From Bradyrhizobium sp. 200 (GTDB taxonomy: Bacteria; Pseudomonadota; Alphaproteobacteria; Rhizobiales; Xanthobacteraceae), in assembly GCF_023100945.1 (NCBI RefSeq), contig NZ_CP064689.1, positions 6,306,001 to 6,370,000 on the forward strand: a DNA stretch of 64,000 nt. Direction: 5' to 3'. The first letter of the stretch is position 1; each line of letters starts with the position of its first letter. Position numbers and translations under genes: made by a program. This document shows positions 55,111-64,000 of this stretch, piece after piece. Below the pieces are notes generated by a model. That model worked only from the letters and a program-made list of their open reading frames with translations, ran no database searches and was not told the DNA's origin.

Positions 55111-57210
55111 CTAGCCTTCGATCTTCGAAAAATCCGCAACCGCGCGGGTCGCCGCACGGATCTCGTTCAGGAGCTTTAGTCGGTTCTCACGCACCCTGGG
55201 TTCATCGTCATTGACCTTGACCTTGTCGAAGAACGCATCGACCGCCGGGCGCAGCTTGGCCATCGCGCTCATCGCGGTGGCGAAATCTTCCTTCTGCACC
55301 GCGGCACCGGCCTCGCGCTTGACCTGATCGATCGCGCTGGCGAGCGCCTTCTCCTCAGGCAAATTGTAAAGCCCGGCATCCGGTGCCCCGTCAAACGTGC
55401 GCTTGTCCTTCTTCTCCTCGATCGAGAGGATGTTACTCGCACGCTTGGTCCCCGCAAGCAGGTTCTTGCCGTCGTCGGTCTCCAGGAACTTGCCCAGCGC
55501 CTCGACGCGGCGGACCACCATAAGCAGGTCGTCCTGACCGCCAAGCGAAAACACCGCATCCACGAGATCGTGACGCGCGCCCTGGTCGCGAAGCTGGACC
55601 TTCAGGCGGTCGGCGAAGAAGGAGAGGAGGTCGCCCGGAAGTTTCTGGGCATCGCCCTTTTCCGGCAAACCAGCCATGGCCAACTTTGCCACGTTCAGGA
55701 TCGGCAGTCGGAGCGTATTGTCAACGATCAGCCTGATGACGCCCAGCGCCGCCCTCCGCAGCGCGTAGGGGTCCTTGCTCCCCGTCGGCTTCTCGTCGAT
55801 TGCCCAGAACCCAACCAGCGTATCGATCTTGTCGGCGAGCGCGACCGCCACGCTCACTGGATCGGTGGGAACACGATCGGCGGGGCCTTGCGGCTTGTAA
55901 TGCTCCTCGCTCGCGGCGGCGACGGACGCGTCTTCGCCCTGCGCCTGCGCATAGTACTTCCCCATCAAGCCCTGCAGCTCCGGGAATTCGCCGACGACTT
56001 CGGTGAGCAAATCGGCTTTCGCCAAATGCGCGGCCCGCGTGGCCTTTTCAACGTCGGCGCCGACCAGCGGCGCGATCTCTGCCGCCAGCCGCTCGATCCG
56101 CTTGATCCGCTCGGCCTGCGTGCCGAGCTTCTCGTGAAACACGATCTGATCGAATTTCGGCAGGCGGGCTTCGAGCTTCGTCTTCAGGTCCGTCTCATAG
56201 AAGAATTTTGCGTCCGACAATCGCGCGCGGATCACGCGCTCGTTGCCGGCGATGATGGTCTTGCCGCCGTCGGTCGCTTCGATGTTGGCAGTGAGAATGA
56301 ACTTGTTGGCGAGCTTGCCCGTCTTGGCATCGCGGACCACAAAACATTTCTGGTTGTTTCTGATGGTGGCGCGGATCACTTCATCCGGGATCGACAAGAA
56401 TTCCTTGTCGAACGAGCCCATCAGCGCGACCGGCCATTCGACGAGGCCGGCGACCTCGTCCAGCAGCACCTGGTCCTCGACCAGTTCAAAACCTTGCGCG
56501 AACGCCAGTTGTTTGGCATCGGCGAGGATGATGTCCTTGCGGGCCTGCGGGTCGAGCACGACCTTTGCGGCCTTCAGCTTGGCTTCATAGTCCTCGAAGC
56601 GGCGCACCGGGATCGCAGATGGCGCCATGAACCGGTGGCCGAACGTGGTCTGCCCGGTCTCGATGCCATCGACCGCGAACTTCACCACGTCGGGCTCTTC
56701 GGTCTCGGGCCCGAAGGTCGCGATGATCGAATGCAGCGGCCGCACCCAGGAGAGCGAGCCCGACTTGGCCGAACGTGCGCCCCAGCGCATCGATTTCGGC
56801 CATGGGAAGGTTCTGATGATGACCGGCAGAATCTCGGCGAGCACGTCGATCGTGGCGCGTCCCGGCTTTTCGATCAGCGCGATGTAGAAATCGCCCTTCT
56901 TCAGGTCGGTCTGGATCTTGGCGTCTTCGATCCGGGCAAGGCCGGTCGCCTTCAAGAATCCCTGGATCGCCGCATCGGGGCCGCCGACGCGCGGGCCGCG
57001 GCGCTCTTCCTTCAGGTCGGATTGCCGCGCCGGAATGCCGTGCACGGTGAGCGCCAGCCGCCGCGGCGTCGTGAACGCTTTTGCGCCTTCGTACACCAGC
57101 CCCTCGGCGACGAGCTTGTCGGTGACCATGCGGCGCAGATCGTCCGCCGCCTTCGCCTGCATGCGCGCGGGGATTTCCTCGGAAAACAGTTCCAGCAGAA
57201 GATCAGGCAT
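55111..57210 (-). CDS. glyS: Glycyl-tRNA synthetase beta subunit
   Basis: A 699-aa subunit of the alpha2beta2 glycyl-tRNA synthetase. N-terminal [18 protein letters not shown] is the signature, and the [23 protein letters not shown] stretch, FGHRFMAP and [14 protein letters not shown] are well conserved; the C-terminus is the anticodon-binding domain. ATG at 57208-57210 overlaps the glyQ stop by one base, so expression is coupled. The frame is open further upstream but within glyQ. Confidence 0.96.
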   Translation of the reverse strand: MPDLLLELFSEEIPARMQAKAADDLRRMVTDKLVAEGLVYEGAKAFTTPRRLALTVHGIPARQSDLKEERRGPRVGGPDAAIQGFLKATGLARIEDAKIQTDLKKGDFYIALIEKPGRATIDVLAEILPVIIRTFPWPKSMRWGARSAKSGSLSWVRPLHSIIATFGPETEEPDVVKFAVDGIETGQTTFGHRFMAPSAIPVRRFEDYEAKLKAAKVVLDPQARKDIILADAKQLAFAQGFELVEDQVLLDEVAGLVEWPVALMGSFDKEFLSIPDEVIRATIRNNQKCFVVRDAKTGKLANKFILTANIEATDGGKTIIAGNERVIRARLSDAKFFYETDLKTKLEARLPKFDQIVFHEKLGTQAERIKRIERLAAEIAPLVGADVEKATRAAHLAKADLLTEVVGEFPELQGLMGKYYAQAQGEDASVAAASEEHYKPQGPADRVPTDPVSVAVALADKIDTLVGFWAIDEKPTGSKDPYALRRAALGVIRLIVDNTLRLPILNVAKLAMAGLPEKGDAQKLPGDLLSFFADRLKVQLRDQGARHDLVDAVFSLGGQDDLLMVVRRVEALGKFLETDDGKNLLAGTKRASNILSIEEKKDKRTFDGAPDAGLYNLPEEKALASAIDQVKREAGAAVQKEDFATAMSAMAKLRPAVDAFFDKVKVNDDEPRVRENRLKLLNEIRAATRAVADFSKIEG

Positions 57211-58145
57211 CAGACCGCCCTGCCCGCTTCGGTGTGAACCCAGGCGTCGCCGCAGGCCTTTGCCAGTTCGCGCACCCGCATGATGTAGCTCTGCCGCTCG
57301 GTCACCGAGATCACGCCGCGGGCGTCGAGCAGGTTGAAGACGTGGCTCGCCTTGATGCACTGGTCATAGGCCGGCAGCGCCATCAGATGTTCTTTCTGGT
57401 TGCCACCCTCGCGCCACCCGGCGGCGAGATACTTTTTGCAGGCGTCTTCCGCCATCCTGAACTGCTCGAACAGCATCGCCGTGTCGGCGTATTCGAAATT
57501 GTGCCGCGAATATTCCTGCTCGGCCTGCAGGAAGACGTCGCCATAGGTGACCTTGTCGGCGCCGTCGCGGCCGTTGAAGTTGAGATCGTAGACGCGGTCG
57601 ACGCCCTGCACATACATCGCGAGCCGCTCCAGCCCATAGGTGAGTTCGCCGGCAACGGGCGCGCATTCGACGCCGGCGACCTGCTGAAAGTAAGTGAACT
57701 GGCTGACTTCCATGCCGTCGCACCAGCACTCCCAGCCCAGCCCCCACGCGCCGAGCGTCGGGCTTTCCCAATCGTCCTCGACAAAGCGGATGTCGTGAAC
57801 TGAGGAATCGATGCCGATGGCGGCCAGCGACTTCAGGTACAACTCCTGAAGATCAGGCGGCGACGGCTTCATGATCACCTGAAACTGATAATAGTGCTGC
57901 ATCCGGTTGGGATTTTCGCCGTAGCGGCCGTCCTTGGGCCGCCGCGAGGGCTGTACATAGGCTGCGTTCCAGCGCTTCGGGCCAAGCGCGCGCAGCGTCG
58001 TCGCGGGATGGAACGTGCCGGCGCCCATTTCCATGTCGTAGGGCTGCAGGATCACGCAGCCCTGCTCCGCCCAGAACCGTTGCAGGGCAAGGATGAAGCC
58101 CTGGAACGAACGTTCCGGGCGCATATGGGCTGGAAGTGCGTCCAT
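57210..58145 (-). CDS. glyQ: Glycyl-tRNA synthetase alpha subunit
   Basis: A 311-aa catalytic subunit. Motifs: [59 protein letters not shown] and the [22 protein letters not shown] block, all classic for bacterial GlyQ. Joins glycine to tRNA-Gly with GlyS. First gene of a three-gene operon. Confidence 0.97.
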   Translation of the reverse strand: MDALPAHMRPERSFQGFILALQRFWAEQGCVILQPYDMEMGAGTFHPATTLRALGPKRWNAAYVQPSRRPKDGRYGENPNRMQHYYQFQVIMKPSPPDLQELYLKSLAAIGIDSSVHDIRFVEDDWESPTLGAWGLGWECWCDGMEVSQFTYFQQVAGVECAPVAGELTYGLERLAMYVQGVDRVYDLNFNGRDGADKVTYGDVFLQAEQEYSRHNFEYADTAMLFEQFRMAEDACKKYLAAGWREGGNQKEHLMALPAYDQCIKASHVFNLLDARGVISVTERQSYIMRVRELAKACGDAWVHTEAGRAV

Positions 58146-58264
58146 CGGCAGAATCGGTCTCGCGAGGGGGGTTTAAGAGCGCGGGACCGTATCGACGCGG
58201 AGGCAGGGAATCAAGGCGGTGCCGGTGGTATGGCACCGCCCAATTGGCTGTTAAGCGGCTTGTC

Positions 58265-58453
58265 CTAACCCGGCCGATAAGCGCCGGTGACGGGGTCGCG
58301 GCGCAGCGTCGGAATTTCGCCCGTCTGGGCCTCGGCGAGGCGTGCCAAACGCGCCTCTTCCAGTTCCCTGTTGATGCGGACGGCAGTCTTGTAGGCCCAG
58401 CGGACCACGGCGAGCCCTCCCAGGGCACCCGCGAATGCGATCAGCGGCGGCAT
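58265..58453 (-). CDS. Small single-helix membrane protein
   Basis: A 62-aa protein starting MPPLIAFAGALGGLAVVRWA, one membrane helix followed by a basic, then acidic helix (RINRELEEARLARLAEAQ) and a conserved-looking RRDPVTGAYRPG end. AAGGA lies 7 nt before the ATG; a GTG seven codons earlier (58474) also has a G-rich site. Frequent next to glyQ in Bradyrhizobium as far as I recall. Function unknown. Confidence 0.7.
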   Translation of the reverse strand: MPPLIAFAGALGGLAVVRWAYKTAVRINRELEEARLARLAEAQTGEIPTLRRDPVTGAYRPG

Positions 58454-58573
58454 CGGTCGATCCTTGTCGTTCACGTGTCAGCCCCCAATGCGTGCATTGT
58501 CGCCCAAGCTGGCCTGTGCCGCAATTCCGCTTTTGGGACTAAATGGCGCGGCGCGATGACTTGCAGTTGATTT

Positions 58574-59485
58574 CTAGAACCCGAATTTGGCCCAAATCGC
58601 CCGGGTTTCGAGCGCGGAAATCAGGTCATCCGGCAGTCCTCCGATACCGTCGAATGCCGCCAGCGAACCCGCGCCCGGCGATCTCCGGCCCAGCAGCCCG
58701 GCCAGCATCCCGCTTGCGGGCGCAATCACAGGCGTCAGCACCTTCTCGCCAAAGCGCTCGCGCAGCGTCGACCTGATATCGCCGATCTTGTCCGCAAGGC
58801 CCAGCGACACCGACCTCTCGCCCGCCCAGTACTCGCCGGTGAACAAGTCGTCGTCGGTCCCCTTGAGGCGCGCACCGCGGCTCCCTTTGACCAGCGCGAT
58901 AAAGATGGCGTGGATCTCGCGCTGAAGCGTCTTCAGGCGCGCCACGTCATCGGGATTTTCGGGCAGGAACGGGTCGAGCGTCGCCTTGTGCTCGCCTGCC
59001 GTGTAGAGCCGCCGCTCGACACCAATTCTCTTGATCAGGTCCTGAAAACCGAAACCGCCGCCGACCACGCCGATCGAGCCGAGGATCGAGGACGGATCGC
59101 AGAATATCTCGTCGCCGGCGCAGGCGATCATGTAGCCGCCGGATGCTGCGACGTCCTCGACGAACACCAGCACCGGCAGTTTCTTTTCCGCAGCAAGCTG
59201 CCTGATCCGCAAATAGATCTGGCGCGATTGCACCGGCGAGCCGCCGGGCGAATTGATCACCAGCGCCACCGCCTTGGCGTGTCTGGTGGCGAAAGCGCGT
59301 TCGAGCGTCCTGGCGATGCCCGCCAGCGTCAGGCCCGGCCGCAACGGCGTCACCGCGCCGATGACGCCCGACAGCCGCACCACCGGAACGACGGCAGCAT
59401 CGCGCCGGAATTTTGCCGGAATGAGTTGCTTCACCCTGTCAACGAGGTTCAGCAATCCCGCGCGATCACTTATTTGTTCACTCAT
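58574..59485 (-). CDS. S49 family peptidase (SppA-like)
   Basis: A 303-aa serine protease with the Ser/Lys dyad: Ser115 in DVAASGGYMIACAGD and Lys167 in AGEHKATLDPF. VVRLSGVIGA and LVINSPGGSPVQS mark the ClpP-like fold. SppA enzymes digest leftover signal peptides in the membrane; this short form has one catalytic domain and no clear membrane helix. Start at 59483-59485 gives MSEQISDRAG; the open frame continues 16 codons upstream without similarity. Confidence 0.9.
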   Translation of the reverse strand: MSEQISDRAGLLNLVDRVKQLIPAKFRRDAAVVPVVRLSGVIGAVTPLRPGLTLAGIARTLERAFATRHAKAVALVINSPGGSPVQSRQIYLRIRQLAAEKKLPVLVFVEDVAASGGYMIACAGDEIFCDPSSILGSIGVVGGGFGFQDLIKRIGVERRLYTAGEHKATLDPFLPENPDDVARLKTLQREIHAIFIALVKGSRGARLKGTDDDLFTGEYWAGERSVSLGLADKIGDIRSTLRERFGEKVLTPVIAPASGMLAGLLGRRSPGAGSLAAFDGIGGLPDDLISALETRAIWAKFGF

Positions 59486-59610
59486 GCCGTTACCTCGAAT
59501 TAACCATTTTTTATCGCACGACTGCCATTGCAAAGGCCGAAACGCCTTTTTGGCCGGAACGCCTTTTGCATTGCAGACGTTAAAGCTGCAATGGCGCAGC
59601 GGAGAGTGAA

Positions 59611-59709
59611 ATGAAAATCTACCTGCTGATCATGCTCATCGGCAGCCTTCTGGCCGCGATCCACTTTACATCGGCGCCCAAACAACAGTCAGAGACGCTT
59701 CCGCAATAG
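59611..59709 (+). CDS. 32-aa miniprotein with signal-like helix
   Basis: Short frame MKIYLLIMLIGSLLAAIHFT followed by SAPKQQSETLPQ. GGAGAG lies 4-5 nt before the ATG, and the basic-hydrophobic-polar layout looks like a membrane anchor with a small polar tail. Divergent from the S49 peptidase gene. No family known. Confidence 0.5.
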   Translation: MKIYLLIMLIGSLLAAIHFTSAPKQQSETLPQ

Positions 59710-59744
59710 CGTCCTGTTCCGGGAATTCGGCGTCCGAGCCACCT

Positions 59745-60512
59745 TTACGGGTTGGCGAGCGGCAAGCTCCCCCTCCCGACCAGAATCTCCTGCACCCTTT
59801 TGTTTGGAACGCCTTGCTCGTCATTGAGCATCAGGCCGGGAAGGATTTGCGTCGGCGCCCGCCCTCCCTTGGCGGCGCGAACCAGGATGCGATTGGCGGG
59901 CCCCTGCGCGTGGCCGTGGACCGGCAGGATCTGCAAGCTCCCGAAACCGTGATCGAGCGCCGAGAGCACCTCGGCAATTCCATCGGCGCGCCAGATCAGC
60001 GTCAGCGCTCCCCTCGATTTGAGAATGCGCCGTGCCGCGTGAACCCATTTGCCGAGCGTCGTTGCGGTTGCCATGTGCGCGATCCCGCGCGCCGTGTCCG
60101 GCGAGACGCGATGCCGCGCAGGATCGTTGAAGGGCGGATTCATCAGCACCGCATCAACGCTGTCAGGAGCCAATCCGGCCGCGGCAAAGGCTGTGGCATC
60201 AGCCTCCACATCGAGCACGATCACGTCAGCGGCAATCGCATTCGCCGCCGCATTGGCGCGTGCAAGCCCCGCCAGCGCCGCATCGATCTCGACCAGAACC
60301 AGGTCGATGCCGGCCACGCGCCTGGCAACCGCCAGGCCCGCAACCCCGACGCCGGCGCCGAAATCCGCCACGCGCTCGCCCGAACGGGCCGAGGTTGCCG
60401 CCGCCAGCAGCACCGCATCGTGACCGGCGCGATGTCCCGATTTCAGTTGTTTCAGACGCAATTGCCCGCCGAGAAACGCATCCTCGGTGAGTTCAAGGAC
60501 GGGGTCAGTCAT
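59745..60512 (-). CDS. tRNA1(Val) adenine-37 N6-methyltransferase-like (TrmN6/YfiC)
   Basis: A 255-aa methyltransferase. The N-terminus (DAFLGGQLRLKQLKSGHRAGHDAVLLAAA) and motif I VADFGAGVGVAGL (48-60) together with the N6-adenine motif NPPF (125-128) match the TrmN6 family that modifies A37 of tRNA-Val. Start at 60510-60512 chosen for the standard N-terminus and slight overlap (8 nt) with the DUF2007 gene upstream. Confidence 0.85.
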   Translation of the reverse strand: MTDPVLELTEDAFLGGQLRLKQLKSGHRAGHDAVLLAAATSARSGERVADFGAGVGVAGLAVARRVAGIDLVLVEIDAALAGLARANAAANAIAADVIVLDVEADATAFAAAGLAPDSVDAVLMNPPFNDPARHRVSPDTARGIAHMATATTLGKWVHAARRILKSRGALTLIWRADGIAEVLSALDHGFGSLQILPVHGHAQGPANRILVRAAKGGRAPTQILPGLMLNDEQGVPNKRVQEILVGRGSLPLANP

Positions 60513-60732
60513 CGGGGCGCAATTCGTGGGCCAGGCCCGCCTCGGCCAGCAATTGCCGGGCCGCGCGATTGTCATCCTCATGAACCAGGATGCGGCGCGG
60601 CAGGATGCCGAGCGATCCCTCGATCACGCTCATGTTCTGGTCCAGCACCAGATGATGGATATTGGCGCCGTCGAGCAGCGCGCCGACTGCGGAAACCAGC
60701 ACGATATCGTTGGTCCTGACCAATTCCCGCAA
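60505..60732 (-). CDS. DUF2007 family small protein
   Basis: A 75-aa protein: MRELVRTNDIVLVSAVGALL, then ANIHHLVLDQNMSVIEG, typical of the DUF2007 (putative signal-transducing) fold. TTG start with a strong GGAGAG site 6 nt upstream. Its end overlaps the TrmN6-like gene by 8 nt, so the two are coupled. Function unknown. Confidence 0.85.
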   Translation of the reverse strand: MRELVRTNDIVLVSAVGALLDGANIHHLVLDQNMSVIEGSLGILPRRILVHEDDNRAARQLLAEAGLAHELRPDD

Positions 60733-60864
60733 GGGATGCTCTCCTTTTCACCCGGGTGCGGCGACGACGCCGGCCTGTCAACCGCTTCGTGCCCTTGCCG
60801 CCCTAGCCGGCACTTTCTATTGTAGAATAAGGATAGTGCGAATTGGCCAAAATTGGAGACCTGC

Positions 60865-61875
60865 GTGGCGGTTATTGTACCCTTCGAAAGCCCGTCGAAC
60901 GCTTCGATAGATGCGCTGGTCGGGCTCGTTGCCGCCGACATGGAGCGGGTCAACGCCACGATCCTGTCGCGCACGGGGTCGGAAGTCACCATGATTCCGG
61001 AAGTCGCCAACCACCTGATCTCATCCGGCGGCAAGCGTCTCCGCCCGATGCTGACGCTCGCGATGGCAAGCCTCACCGGCTATTCGGGCGACGGCCATAT
61101 CAAGCTCGCGGCTTCCGTCGAATTCATGCACACCGCGACACTGCTGCATGACGACGTGGTCGACGAAAGCGAACTGCGCCGCGGCAAGCTGTCGGCGCGG
61201 ATGCTGTGGGGCAATGAGGCGAGTGTGCTGGTCGGCGACTTCCTGCTCGGCCAGGCCTTCCGCATGATGGTCGAGGTCGGCTCGCTGCGTGCGCTCGATA
61301 TTCTCTCCTCCGCCGCGGCCACCATCGCCGAAGGCGAAGTGATGCAGCTTGCGGCCGCCAAGAACACCGCGACCACCGAGGACGAATACCTCGCCGTGAT
61401 CAGGGGCAAGACGGCCGAACTGTTCGCCGCCGCCTGCGAGGTCGGCCCCGTGATCGCCAACCGGCCGAAGGCCGAGCAGACCGCGTGCCGCTCGGTCGGC
61501 ATGAATCTCGGCATCGCCTTCCAGCTCGTTGACGATGTGCTGGACTATGGCGGCAAGGCCGCGAAGCTCGGCAAGAACATCGGCGACGATTTCCGCGAGG
61601 GCAAGATTACGCTGCCGGTGGTGCTGGCGTTCCGCCGCGGCAATGACAGCGAGCGCAAGTTCTGGATCAAGGCGCTGGAGCGCGGCGAGATCGGCGACAG
61701 CGATCTCGATCACGCCATCGGCCTGATGACCAAGCACCGCGCGCTGGAAGACACGATCAGCCGCGCCCAGCATTACGGCGCAATGGCCGTCGATGCGCTG
61801 GCGCTGTTCCCGGCCTCGCCGATGAAAACCGCGCTCGAACAGGTCGTGGCGTTTTGCCTGGCGAGATCGCATTGA
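60865..61875 (+). CDS. Polyprenyl (octaprenyl-type) diphosphate synthase
   Basis: A 336-aa trans-prenyltransferase with both aspartate-rich motifs, LLHDDVVDES (first DDxxD at 96-100) and FQLVDDVLDYGG (223-227), plus GGKRLRPML (56-64). It makes the long isoprenoid tail of ubiquinone. Chain length is not readable with certainty. GTG 60865 is preceded by GGAG at 6 nt; TTG 60853 is an alternative. Divergent from DUF2007. Confidence 0.92.
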   Translation: MAVIVPFESPSNASIDALVGLVAADMERVNATILSRTGSEVTMIPEVANHLISSGGKRLRPMLTLAMASLTGYSGDGHIKLAASVEFMHTATLLHDDVVDESELRRGKLSARMLWGNEASVLVGDFLLGQAFRMMVEVGSLRALDILSSAAATIAEGEVMQLAAAKNTATTEDEYLAVIRGKTAELFAAACEVGPVIANRPKAEQTACRSVGMNLGIAFQLVDDVLDYGGKAAKLGKNIGDDFREGKITLPVVLAFRRGNDSERKFWIKALERGEIGDSDLDHAIGLMTKHRALEDTISRAQHYGAMAVDALALFPASPMKTALEQVVAFCLARSH

Positions 61876-62501
61876 ACAGCACCAATTTCACATTGTTCCT
61901 CTTGGCCGCACTCGTCATCGCCGCCGTCCCCGGTCCAGGAATCTTTTACGTCGCCGCACGGACGCTGTCGGGCGGCAAGAGCGCCGGTATCGCTTCGACG
62001 TTCGGGACTGCGCTCGGCGGCTTGGTGCATGTGATCGCGGGCGGGCTTGGCGTCTCGGCGCTCATCCTGGCCAGTGCTGAGCTGTTCACCGCGCTCAAAT
62101 TCGCCGGCGCAATCTATCTCGTGTGGCTTGGCATCAAGACGTTTCGCGAGGCGCGCGATCTGCTGCCGCAACAGGCCGTCGCGGTCGGTACAGAGCAGGC
62201 GTTTCGGGAAGGCGTGCTGGTCGAAGCCTTGAACCCAAAGACCGCGGCGTTCTTCCTGGCCTTCATTCCGCAATTCCTCGACCCGGCCGGCAGTTATCCG
62301 GCGCTCCAGTTCATGGCGCTGGGCCTGGTCTCGGTCGCGCTGAACACGCTTGTCGATATCATCGTGGTGATGATGGCCGCCACCGCGCGCGGTAGTCTCA
62401 CGCGCAGGCCGAACCTGCTTCAACGATTGCGGCAGGGCTCGGGGCTGTTCATCGCCGGCCTCGGTATTTCGCTGGCGCTGGCGCGGCGGCCGGCAAGCTA
62501 G
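61872..62501 (+). CDS. LysE family amino acid exporter
   Basis: A 209-aa membrane protein with six hydrophobic segments. PGPGIFYVAARTLSGGKSAGI (about 20-40) and the EALNPKTAAFFLAFIPQF motif identify the RhtB/LysE group. It overlaps the end of the prenyl synthase gene (TTGA, 61872-61875), so TTG 61872 is preferred over TTG 61854. Exports amino acids such as homoserine or threonine. Its 3' end overlaps convergent ispE by 4 bp. Confidence 0.87.
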   Translation: MNSTNFTLFLLAALVIAAVPGPGIFYVAARTLSGGKSAGIASTFGTALGGLVHVIAGGLGVSALILASAELFTALKFAGAIYLVWLGIKTFREARDLLPQQAVAVGTEQAFREGVLVEALNPKTAAFFLAFIPQFLDPAGSYPALQFMALGLVSVALNTLVDIIVVMMAATARGSLTRRPNLLQRLRQGSGLFIAGLGISLALARRPAS

Positions 62502-63382
62502 CTCAGCGTTCCCGCATGCACCCACCATCCGGGGTGATCGCGCCGGAGCTGCTCCGCCGCGCGGCCGGCTTCGGCGGTGTTCTCGTAGATCGCAAAGCAG
62601 GTGGCGCCCGATCCGGACATCCGCGCCAGCCAGGCGCCGTTGGTCGCGTTGAGCGCCGAGATGACTTTGCCGATCACGGGCTGGACGCGCATGGCGGGCG
62701 CTTCCAGATCGTTGGAACTGGCCGCGAGCGCTTCAACCCAGTCTTCGAGCGATGCCTTCGCGTCGGGCCAGCGGTCCTGCAGCAGTACGTCGGTAGCGCC
62801 GACCAGCAATTCGCCGTTGCGCAGGCCGAGCGCGTTGAAAACGTCGCGGGTCGCGACGGGAACGCCGGGATTGACCATCACGCAGGGCATTGTCGGCAGG
62901 CTGAGCGGCTGCAGCGTTTCGCCGACGCCGGTCATGACGCAGCCGAGCGAGTTGACGCAGACCGGCACATCGGCGCCGGTCAACTCCGCGACCTCGATGA
63001 TGCGTGGATCGTCGAGCGCGAGCCCGTTCAACTGTGCAAGCAGCCGCAGCGCCGCCGCGGCATCGGCCGAACCTCCGCCGATTCCGGCCGCGACCGGCAA
63101 GGCCTTGTCGAGCGAGAAACTGCCGGCCTTCATATCCGGTACGCGCTCGGCCAGGAGACGCGCGGCCTTGAGCACCAGATTATCCGACGTCTCGCCGCAC
63201 GCCTGCGCCAGCGGCCCCGACATCTTCAAATCCAGATCCGAACCCGGCGACAGCGTCAGCCGGTCGGCGCAGTCGGCGAACGCCACCACGCTTTCGAGAT
63301 CGTGAAAGCCGTCGGCGCGGCGGCCATTCACCCGCAAGGTCAGGTTGACCTTGGCGCGAGCCTGATCACTCAATACCGGCAT
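62498..63382 (-). CDS. ispE: 4-diphosphocytidyl-2-C-methyl-D-erythritol kinase
   Basis: A 294-aa GHMP kinase of the non-mevalonate isoprenoid pathway. AKVNLTLRVNGRRADGFHDL near the start and the ATP loop PVAAGIGGGSADAAAAL (96-112) are diagnostic; the C-terminus has ARMSGSGATCFAIY. Feeds the same isoprenoid supply used by the neighbouring polyprenyl synthase. Follows the TPR gene after 27 bp on the same strand. Confidence 0.94.
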   Translation of the reverse strand: MPVLSDQARAKVNLTLRVNGRRADGFHDLESVVAFADCADRLTLSPGSDLDLKMSGPLAQACGETSDNLVLKAARLLAERVPDMKAGSFSLDKALPVAAGIGGGSADAAAALRLLAQLNGLALDDPRIIEVAELTGADVPVCVNSLGCVMTGVGETLQPLSLPTMPCVMVNPGVPVATRDVFNALGLRNGELLVGATDVLLQDRWPDAKASLEDWVEALAASSNDLEAPAMRVQPVIGKVISALNATNGAWLARMSGSGATCFAIYENTAEAGRAAEQLRRDHPGWWVHAGTLS

Positions 63383-63409
63383 TGACGAACAGCCCCCAAA
63401 TCCCCTCCG

Positions 63410-64000
63410 TCAACCGCCCCTGCCGTCTTCCTTCTTCTTGTCGGCAGAAGCCGCAGAAGAAGTGTCTTCGGGCAGACCGTTGGCAATCTTGGCTTCGATC
63501 TTCGGCAATTCCTCCGCCTCGGGCTTGAGGTCGCGCGCATGGGCCCACTGGAATTTGGCTTCCAGCGTCCGCCCGACGCGCCAATAGGCATCGCCGAGAT
63601 GGTCGTTGATGGTCGGATCCTCGGGCTTGAGATCGATCGCGCGTTCGAGATGCTTTACCGCGTCGTCAAAATTGCCGATCCGGTAAAATGCCCAGCCCAG
63701 CGAATCCACGATGTAGCCGTCGTCGGGGCGCTGGTCGACGGCGCGCCGGATCATCTTCATGCCTTCGTCGAGGTTGATGCCCTGGTCGATCCAGGAATAG
63801 CCGAGATAGTTCAGGACATGCGGCTGCTCGGGCTGCAGTTCCAGCGCCTTGCGCATGTCTGCCTCGGCCTTGCTCCACTGCTTGGAACGCTCCTCGCAAA
63901 TGCCGCGATAGTAGTAGGTGACCCAGGTGTTCTTATCCGTCACGCCGGGGTTGGCGTCGATCGCCTGCGTATAGGTCGTGGCGCAGTCGTTGAATTTCTT
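63410..64000 (-). CDS. Tetratricopeptide repeat protein, C-terminal part
   Basis: The frame runs off the right edge; 196 residues are visible. TPR units: TWVTYYYRGICEERSKQWSKAEADMRKALEL, HVLNYLGYSWIDQGINLDEGMKMIRRAVD, YIVDSLGWAFYRIGNFDDAVKHLERAID and INDHLGDAYWRVGRTLEAKFQWAHA, followed by a charged tail ending KKKEDGRGG. TPR proteins serve as protein-binding scaffolds. In Bradyrhizobium this gene commonly precedes ispE as far as I recall. Confidence 0.88.
   Translation of the reverse strand, partial: KKFNDCATTYTQAIDANPGVTDKNTWVTYYYRGICEERSKQWSKAEADMRKALELQPEQPHVLNYLGYSWIDQGINLDEGMKMIRRAVDQRPDDGYIVDSLGWAFYRIGNFDDAVKHLERAIDLKPEDPTINDHLGDAYWRVGRTLEAKFQWAHARDLKPEAEELPKIEAKIANGLPEDTSSAASADKKKEDGRGG

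Noticed and set aside
1..64000. CRISPR arrays, insertion sequences, integrases, toxin-antitoxin or restriction genes
   Set aside because: I looked for regularly spaced direct repeats and for typical motifs and found none.

Overview
The window reads as chromosomal DNA of a GC-rich alphaproteobacterium of the Bradyrhizobium/Nitrobacteraceae type. Reasons: dense coding with many TTG/GTG starts, a two-subunit glycyl-tRNA synthetase, several small families that I associate with this group (DUF6894, DUF1236, DUF2934, DUF3096, TIGR02301), two complete Liv/Dpp-type ABC importers, and long palindromic intergenic repeats. No rRNA operon, CRISPR array, insertion sequence, integrase or phage gene was seen. 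One tRNA gene, tRNA-Pro(CGG), is present.

Layout. 1-6256: a cut-off TPP-dependent enzyme diverges from an IclR regulator, followed by a Liv-type importer whose permease LivM and both ATPases are fused into one 844-aa protein. 6304-16305: a repeat, a divergent HemC-like protein (minus), a Bcr/CflA efflux pump, then an AbgB-like M20 amidohydrolase next to a complete Dpp-type peptide importer; together these suggest uptake and cleavage of peptides or N-acyl amino acids. 16306-23539: a sparse stretch of small hypothetical genes (coiled-coil paralogues, single-helix miniproteins, DUF3750, DUF2934, a small DNA-binding-like protein) around one methyltransferase, with long non-coding gaps. 23540-26732: an enolase-superfamily enzyme, an ankyrin protein, a long structured repeat, and tRNA-Pro.

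26802-38207: housekeeping and damage-control genes: TsaC/Sua5, a GlcD-type dehydrogenase, GNAT, two NUDIX hydrolases, SRAP (HMCES/YedK), a HAD phosphatase, a dihydroorotase-like protein, YgfZ, Tag, an HD nucleotidase-like protein and a tyrosine phosphatase. 38308-50286: a DUF2339 membrane protein, two chemoreceptors with different sensor domains, small proteins, an AcuI/YhdH-type reductase with an MFS transporter, and a SleB-type cell wall hydrolase. 50694-64000: pyruvate phosphate dikinase with an unusual Lys/Ala-rich N-terminus, glyQ-glyS-methyltransferase, an S49 peptidase, a TrmN6-like methyltransferase, DUF2007, polyprenyl diphosphate synthase, a LysE exporter, ispE and the end of a TPR protein.

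I found no clear new multigene defence or biosynthetic system. The best leads are the divergent HemC-like protein, the basic N-terminal tail on pyruvate phosphate dikinase, the Gln-for-His change in the dihydroorotase metal site, the 26.0-26.6 kb repeat, and the 16.6-23.5 kb small-gene stretch. All family names come from reading motifs by eye; no database search was run.
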